Positions 52,501 through 64,000 of a stretch of DNA of 64,000 nt are shown piece after piece. The stretch spans positions 72,066 through 136,065 of the forward strand of contig JADHZB010001712.1 of assembly GCA_015657535.1 (NCBI GenBank), written 5' to 3'. Made by a program: the position numbers and the translations under genes. Below the pieces are notes generated by a model. That model was given only the letters and a program-made list of their open reading frames with translations. It was not told the origin of the DNA and ran no database searches. How positions within the stretch are numbered: position 1 is the first letter of the stretch; the number at the start of each line of letters is the position of its first letter. Source of the DNA: Nephromyces sp. MM_2019 (taxonomy: Eukaryota; Apicomplexa; Aconoidasida; Nephromycida).

Positions 52501-53407
52501 CTAGCAGAGCAAGCCAAGAAATTAGACGATTGGCAGCATTCTAAAATTTGAAAAGCATAACAATGCTATAAGGAGTATCATTTCTAGAAGAACCATATTT
52601 TTTTTCAATCTATGTATAAAGAACAACTCTACATTTTTGAGAGGGGTGAAGAATTCTAAATACAAGCCCCGGCAGACAACAACTCCGCCAAACAATTTCG
52701 GATATCTCAGAAATAAGTGAAAGATAGCAATGCACCCCACAAAAAAATTTCATCCAAAAATGAATTTTCGCTAATCAGCAGATATTCTCTTGCCATCGCT
52801 GTGCATTCTGCTGCGCACAAAAACTCTCCGTCTATTCAATTCAGTTCATTCGAGATTTAAAGCTTTTGTACTTAGCATAGAATAATGAGCTCTCATGAAA
52901 GAAATACAACTGGGTAACTATTACCGGGAAGGGCTTCGTATTGAGTTTTCCTGGAACATTTGGCGGTAAAGCGGAGCGGCGAGTGACTGTGGTGAAGCAA
53001 CACAGATTACCACCTAAAGGACTGAAAAACTTGCCTACACTCTTCCTAGTAAGGGAAATCCCTCCTGATGGCTCAGCTATAGAGGCGTCTGATAACTTAG
53101 GTAGGGCTGTATTACCATCAGTCCCAATGGTTCGGAAACAGCTGCTACAGTTCAATTTTCGTGCCTGAAGTCGATAAGCAATAAATGACGGACGCCGTAT
53201 TTTATTGTCAGTACCGGCAAATCTCCACCCTTGCAATGACGTATGAGCAGCAGCTGAGCGAAGATATGAGTCTACAAAGTTCCCGAGAGGATAGGAAATT
53301 GTACAGTGAGCTACAAAATTCCCCCTGTTAAAGTAACTCCACCTATTCGGGATAGCGAGGAGCGCAGTAAGCAGTGGAAGCCATGAATAATACCACAGGA
53401 ATGTCAT
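49534..53407 (-). CDS. clpP: ATP-dependent Clp protease proteolytic subunit with plastid-type bipartite leader, 361 aa
   Basis: Exons 53407-52925, 52159-51961, 51318-51160 and 49778-49534 (introns 765, 642 and 1,381 nt, GT-AG) join to 362 codons including stop, with all phases agreeing. Residues 1-20 ([20 protein letters not shown]) form a signal peptide. About 21-160 is basic, Ser/Arg/Lys-rich and acid-poor, as in transit peptides. The mature protease begins near [32 protein letters not shown] is the oxyanion-side glycine motif. Catalytic Ser252 sits in SACSMGAF, His277 in LMLHQPLGG and Asp324 in TDTDRNFFM, so the triad is complete; [14 protein letters not shown] closes the fold. ClpP forms a tetradecameric chamber that degrades proteins fed in by Clp ATPases. 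The leader suggests import through the secretory route into a secondary plastid such as the apicoplast. The frame stays open 74 codons upstream of the chosen ATG, which was picked because the signal peptide starts there. Confidence 0.93.
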
Positions 53408-56400
53408 ATTTCTCAGAATGTCATTATACGCTCCTAACAAAAAGGGAGCAGCGCTGAATAACTTCAAAACCTCAGGCTTTGAGGCTGCAGGCAATGTTGA
53501 AAAACGATACAAATATGGGATCCCAGCCACAAAATGGCACGGCTTCGTGAGATTTCTTCCACAGATGGGGGAGAACGCTAGCATACCACAGGACTTGCAA
53601 TAGCAAGAGCGCCATCTTTTGTTATGCATACATCATTTTGACGTAGTTATGCGAAAAGCATGTGACGCACTCCAGCTTAGAAGTCTCATCACAACCCGCA
53701 TGGTACCTGAATGGCAATGCCTTGAGCCCATCAAAACGATATAATAAGGTGCATCTAGCTGCAATACGGAAATGGCAGGTGTTTTCTCCCAGACAAATGG
53801 GTGCCGCGTAGGCTATCACACCAATAAAAAGGAAACGAGTAGCCTTAAAACCGAGCACTGAATGCTTGCTCTACATGTGGGCACCCAGTTACGTAATATT
53901 TCCAGGTATGCTATAAGCCTTGCAGCGTGAAAGTGCCGCATCTAGAGCTCTTCGAATTACGGTATATAAATCGCCGGTCACTTAAACCAGTGATAAGGAA
54001 AGAGATTACCATAGTTTTTCGAGCTACTCAAGTTTCAGTTTCTACATGGTTACGAGCAATAATTTTATAGCGTCGAAAAATGCGGCATCCCTACAAGGTT
54101 GCCACTGGTAAAGCCGTCCAGATAAAGATGCTTCTGCATGAGCAGGGTGGTTAGTTGTCTCGTATCGCAAGGTTGTCCCCGTCACAGTGAAAAAAACCTG
54201 GAAAAGCCAAGTATTTAACTAGTTTAGTAATTGTGGGTGGACAGCGGTCCCGATCTAGCTTTACGAAGTATAAAAGCTTGTGACTCCTAGCAAGAAAATG
54301 CGCTTCAATACAGGAAAATAAGCTCTTCATAACGACCCCATTACCATGAAATTTCTTGTTCATAATATCTTGAAATCTATGTACGTATATTGTCCATAAC
54401 GAATCATGAGAAACCATTAACTTCAAGAGTGTCAGCACACTATAATACACAGCCTAAAGGATGGTACGCTGCTCAGCATAGGCTTCAATGAAGCCCAAAT
54501 TTCTCAAGTGAAGCAAGAAGCCTATGCTGCATTGCCTCATTTCTGATTGATTTCTACTCCATCTGTCAAATGCTTTATGCGACTATGCTCGCAGTACGAC
54601 ATAGGGGTAACTAACCTTGTGTACATGCACCAACCGTAACAACTTGTGGGAATGAAACTTGATGTGCCTGAGTTTTTGAAAGCTTCATTCGGGTATATAT
54701 TTGTTGCTTTTCTGAGCTAATTTGAATGAGGATGAGTAAAAACACCACAACATTCGCCTAAAGTTTGTTTAAGTTCTTGCCTCGGCAATTTGCATCCTTT
54801 GTTTCGATAAAGACAAACTGATTAGCAGAAATGTCATGGAATCCAACGATAGGTGTTACCGAGGAAGGCAATATATAGCTAGAGGACATACTTTTCCGCA
54901 CAGAAAGTAGAGCAGTACTCCTACCCTTAGCACTGAGAAGTTTTAGAAGTTCCCTGAATGTATGCCATGGACTTTAAAGAGTCAAAGGCCACTTAGATTG
55001 TAGCCTTCAATATAGATAAGTAGGGGGCACACCATCGCAAGGAATGTATTCCGTAATGTGTAACCAGGGTAGCGACACGGCAACCATGAATTATAGTAAC
55101 GCAGGAAGCGATTCTATCCGCATCTAGAGCATTTCGCGCGGAAATTTCTGCGGAAACAACATCGATAAAAGAAAATGTCGGCTTCGACTTATCCAGCCTA
55201 ATACCATGTCAGCTATCATGGCTGTGCCGCATCGCCATATGCGAAGCCTCTCCTGCCATCGAGTTGTCACGAATAAGGTAAAAGCTAAGCGGAAAATTCA
55301 CTTTCGCAAGCTTTCTCAGCGACTGCGTGCTTCAGGTTCACTGCACAGACTCCTCTAGGGAAAACGATTAATGCTTTTGTCCCCCCCATTTCACCTTAAT
55401 GCTAGACGTGAAGCACACTCTTACTCAAGGTCGGGCCATATAGTAGATATATTTACTCAATTTTCAGCATATACACACAACACTTCCTGATACTATTCGC
55501 ATTTAACTGAAATTTCCTAGCCCTAAAAGCTTTCTGTATTCCTCCCACGCACCACCGATGCACCACTCTACCCACCATAATGCTCATCTCGACCGACATA
55601 GTACTCTCAACGTTGGTTTCCCAGACGATCTAAGTCATCCCTTCCCTCTGAAAGAGAAACTTAATCCTAAACTAGTGGAACTCGAGCTTGTCCCCCGCAA
55701 AATTCAAGGGGTAATGCAGGCCGGCCTGCTTTCAGCTACTTAATTTCGAAGCTCTTTAAAGCTTCAAGGAGTTCAATTGCACAGGTTTATATTATTCGGT
55801 TCGCAAGGACGAAGGTAATGGACTTAATGGTCTACGCATGGGGCGTAAGGCCGGCGAAATTTGAATTTCTTGTTTTGAACCACTTCAAGGGTTTCGCAGA
55901 AGGACAAACGTAGAAGGAGACTTCGCTGCTAGAGAAACCAGTGGCTTGGGCTCAATCACATGTATAGTTCTAATCGTAGACCGCGCGTTTTACCGATTTT
56001 CCAACGTTTTTTACTTTACTTGACTATGCATAAAACAAAAAATCAGCGAGCAGTCCGGAGGCTAATGAAGGGAAGCTTAAAAAAAAGCTGAAATATTTTT
56101 ATCTCTAGTCAAAAGCATCGCCAACTTGAGCTAGCCTGAGTAGAGTGCTAGACGAGTGAAAGTGAGCTCGATTTAACGGGGGAATTATTTTTAGAACTCA
56201 AAGGGAATTGGCATGGTTCAGCGATACTAAAAATTTACCATCATAGGAGTTGCAAACGAGCAATCATACGATTTAAAGAAGCAGCGTATTCGAATTAGCA
56301 AAATGAAGCTACACGATGACTAGCTAGGGTAGCTCCTAAGCTAATTAGCTTGTATTACAGCTATCTTAGCGAAAAGGCACTAAAACTGCCACTGATAATC

Positions 56401-57158
56401 TGTTGAGCTAGGCTTACAGCATTGAAAAAGGCTTTAAAAGTCATCAAGCAATGTACTCTTCGTTAACCAGTAGGAATTTTGCCACCGCATTTAGCATTTC
56501 ACAGAAAGCTAGCGAGCTTCAGGCAGAAGCATATGACTATTATACGAATAACAGGAACCACAAAAATTGCTACCCAGTGGACCGCTAAAGGACATTTTCC
56601 AGAGCTTCAAAAACTCGAATTCAGGCTTAAGGGGTGACGTTTAAGCGTAACTTAGGGGAACCAGAGTAAATGTGATGCGCATAAAATAGACAAAGTTGTA
56701 TTGAAATTACCTCTATGAAACTCCACGGCCACAAGTGAAACTATAAAAGTTCAAAAATTTAAGCCAAGCATAGAATCCCTATGGCAAGTTCATGCAAAGC
56801 ATTAAAGCTTTGAAAATACAGGCGAAGAAGTAAGATCGGCAACGCAGAATAGCGAAGAATCCCCATTTTCTATTTGAATTGTTCCCAGCAAAAGGAAAAT
56901 ATCTTTAAATTGAGCATTGTAATGTAACCAGGCAGGTCCAAATAATTAACTCCAGGATGCTTCAACAAAATCTCCTAGTATGCGGGAACGTACACAGTAG
57001 ACAGAGAAGGCAATTAATGATATAACCTACACTTTTAGTATTACTGAGCGTAAGAATCTTCAAGCCTGGGAAGTTCATAGAACTCGCTTAGGCATTCAAC
57101 ACCGTGCACCGCTGAAAAACATCCGACCGCTTCCTTCAATCATCCAAACAGAAAGAAT
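53408..57158. other. Intergenic between clpP and RPT2, no gene recognised
   Basis: No exon is supported. The sequence is base-balanced and slightly richer in G+C than the intron-bearing regions on each side, consistent with promoter and spacer DNA upstream of the - strand clpP start at 53,407 and the 3' flank of RPT2. A 12-bp inverted repeat with a 32-nt loop (CAGCATAGGCTT at 54474-54485, AAGCCTATGCTG at 54518-54529) is the only structure noticed. Confidence 0.45.
54474..54529. repeat. 12-bp perfect inverted repeat, 32-nt loop
   Basis: The arms CAGCATAGGCTT (54474-54485) and AAGCCTATGCTG (54518-54529) are exact reverse complements. The loop itself holds a weaker repetition of AATGAAGC / AGTGAAGC. 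There is no adjoining gene feature, and a chance origin is possible in 64 kb. Confidence 0.5.
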
Positions 57159-63740
<6,582 letters not shown>

Positions 63741-64000
63741 CTGGAGGGAGGTGGATGAGGAAGAATTGACGATACAAGGATATAGAAAATTCAATCGGAG
63801 AGGAAGAAAAAAAACATAAAAATAGCAGCAGATTTTTGAAAAAATGCAGCTTAAAGAGACACACAGAACTCTCATAGTTAAAAGAATATGAAAACATCAA
63901 AATATTCAGTATTTCTGCAAAGGGTGGGAACAGAATTTAACCACTTTCGGCAAAAGTAAACACTCTCATCTTTGAAAAGTTAAATGGTTCTCTAGGATCT
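63741..64000. other. RPT2: RPT2 intron running to the window edge
   Basis: Upstream (in - strand sense) of the acceptor at 63741-63742 the sequence is pyrimidine-rich on the sense strand and shows no frame encoding the expected N-terminal RPT2 segment. It is therefore intron at least to near 64,000, and the first exons lie outside the window. Confidence 0.6.

Overview
The window looks like a nuclear chromosome segment of an AT-rich, intron-rich protist that carries a secondary (complex) plastid, most likely an apicomplexan or a close relative. The evidence is as follows. The genes are split into short exons by GT-AG introns of 0.3-1.4 kb, so hardly any long open frame survives. The ClpP gene carries a two-part leader (signal peptide, then a basic transit-like stretch) as used to reach plastids with extra membranes. 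An intronic array is built from a CCCTAAA-containing decamer, and (CCCTAAA)n is the telomere repeat of many apicomplexans and of plants. The species is inferred, not proven.

Layout. 1-5.1 kb: no firm gene, although the T-rich + strand from about 2.3 kb suggests a transcribed 5' region. 5.1-10.2 kb (+): a four-exon gene for a 913-residue protein with a long disordered N-terminal part and a C-terminal lipid-binding (START-like) fold by my reading. 10.2-20.7 kb: gene-poor, but with tRNA-Gln(CUG) on + at 14.1 kb, tRNA-Leu(CAG) on - at 15.2 kb, and a perfect 21-bp hairpin at 11.9 kb. 20.7-21.9 kb (-): the C-terminal three exons of an OTU-type deubiquitinase. 22-33 kb: AT-rich, no firm gene. 33.2-44.0 kb (-): a very large gene with more than 30 short exons, about 1,470 codons, unidentified; its reading frame can be followed through almost every splice junction. 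45.0-47.1 kb (-): further coding exons, either its 5' part or a separate gene. 49.5-53.4 kb (-): four-exon plastid-type ClpP (361 aa) with a complete Ser-His-Asp triad. 53.4-57.2 kb: no gene seen. 57.2-63.7 kb (-): nine exons of the 26S proteasome ATPase RPT2, running off the right edge; its introns hold several tandem repeats and a 109-N assembly gap.

All protein genes from 20 kb onward lie on the - strand. Three recognisable genes concern protein turnover (OTU deubiquitinase, ClpP, proteasome RPT2), but in different compartments, and nothing here shows that they form a functional cluster. Exons were found by hand from splice signals, phase agreement and protein resemblance. Lengths and phases were checked for every listed exon of the RPT2, ClpP, START-like and OTU models and for most exons of the large gene.
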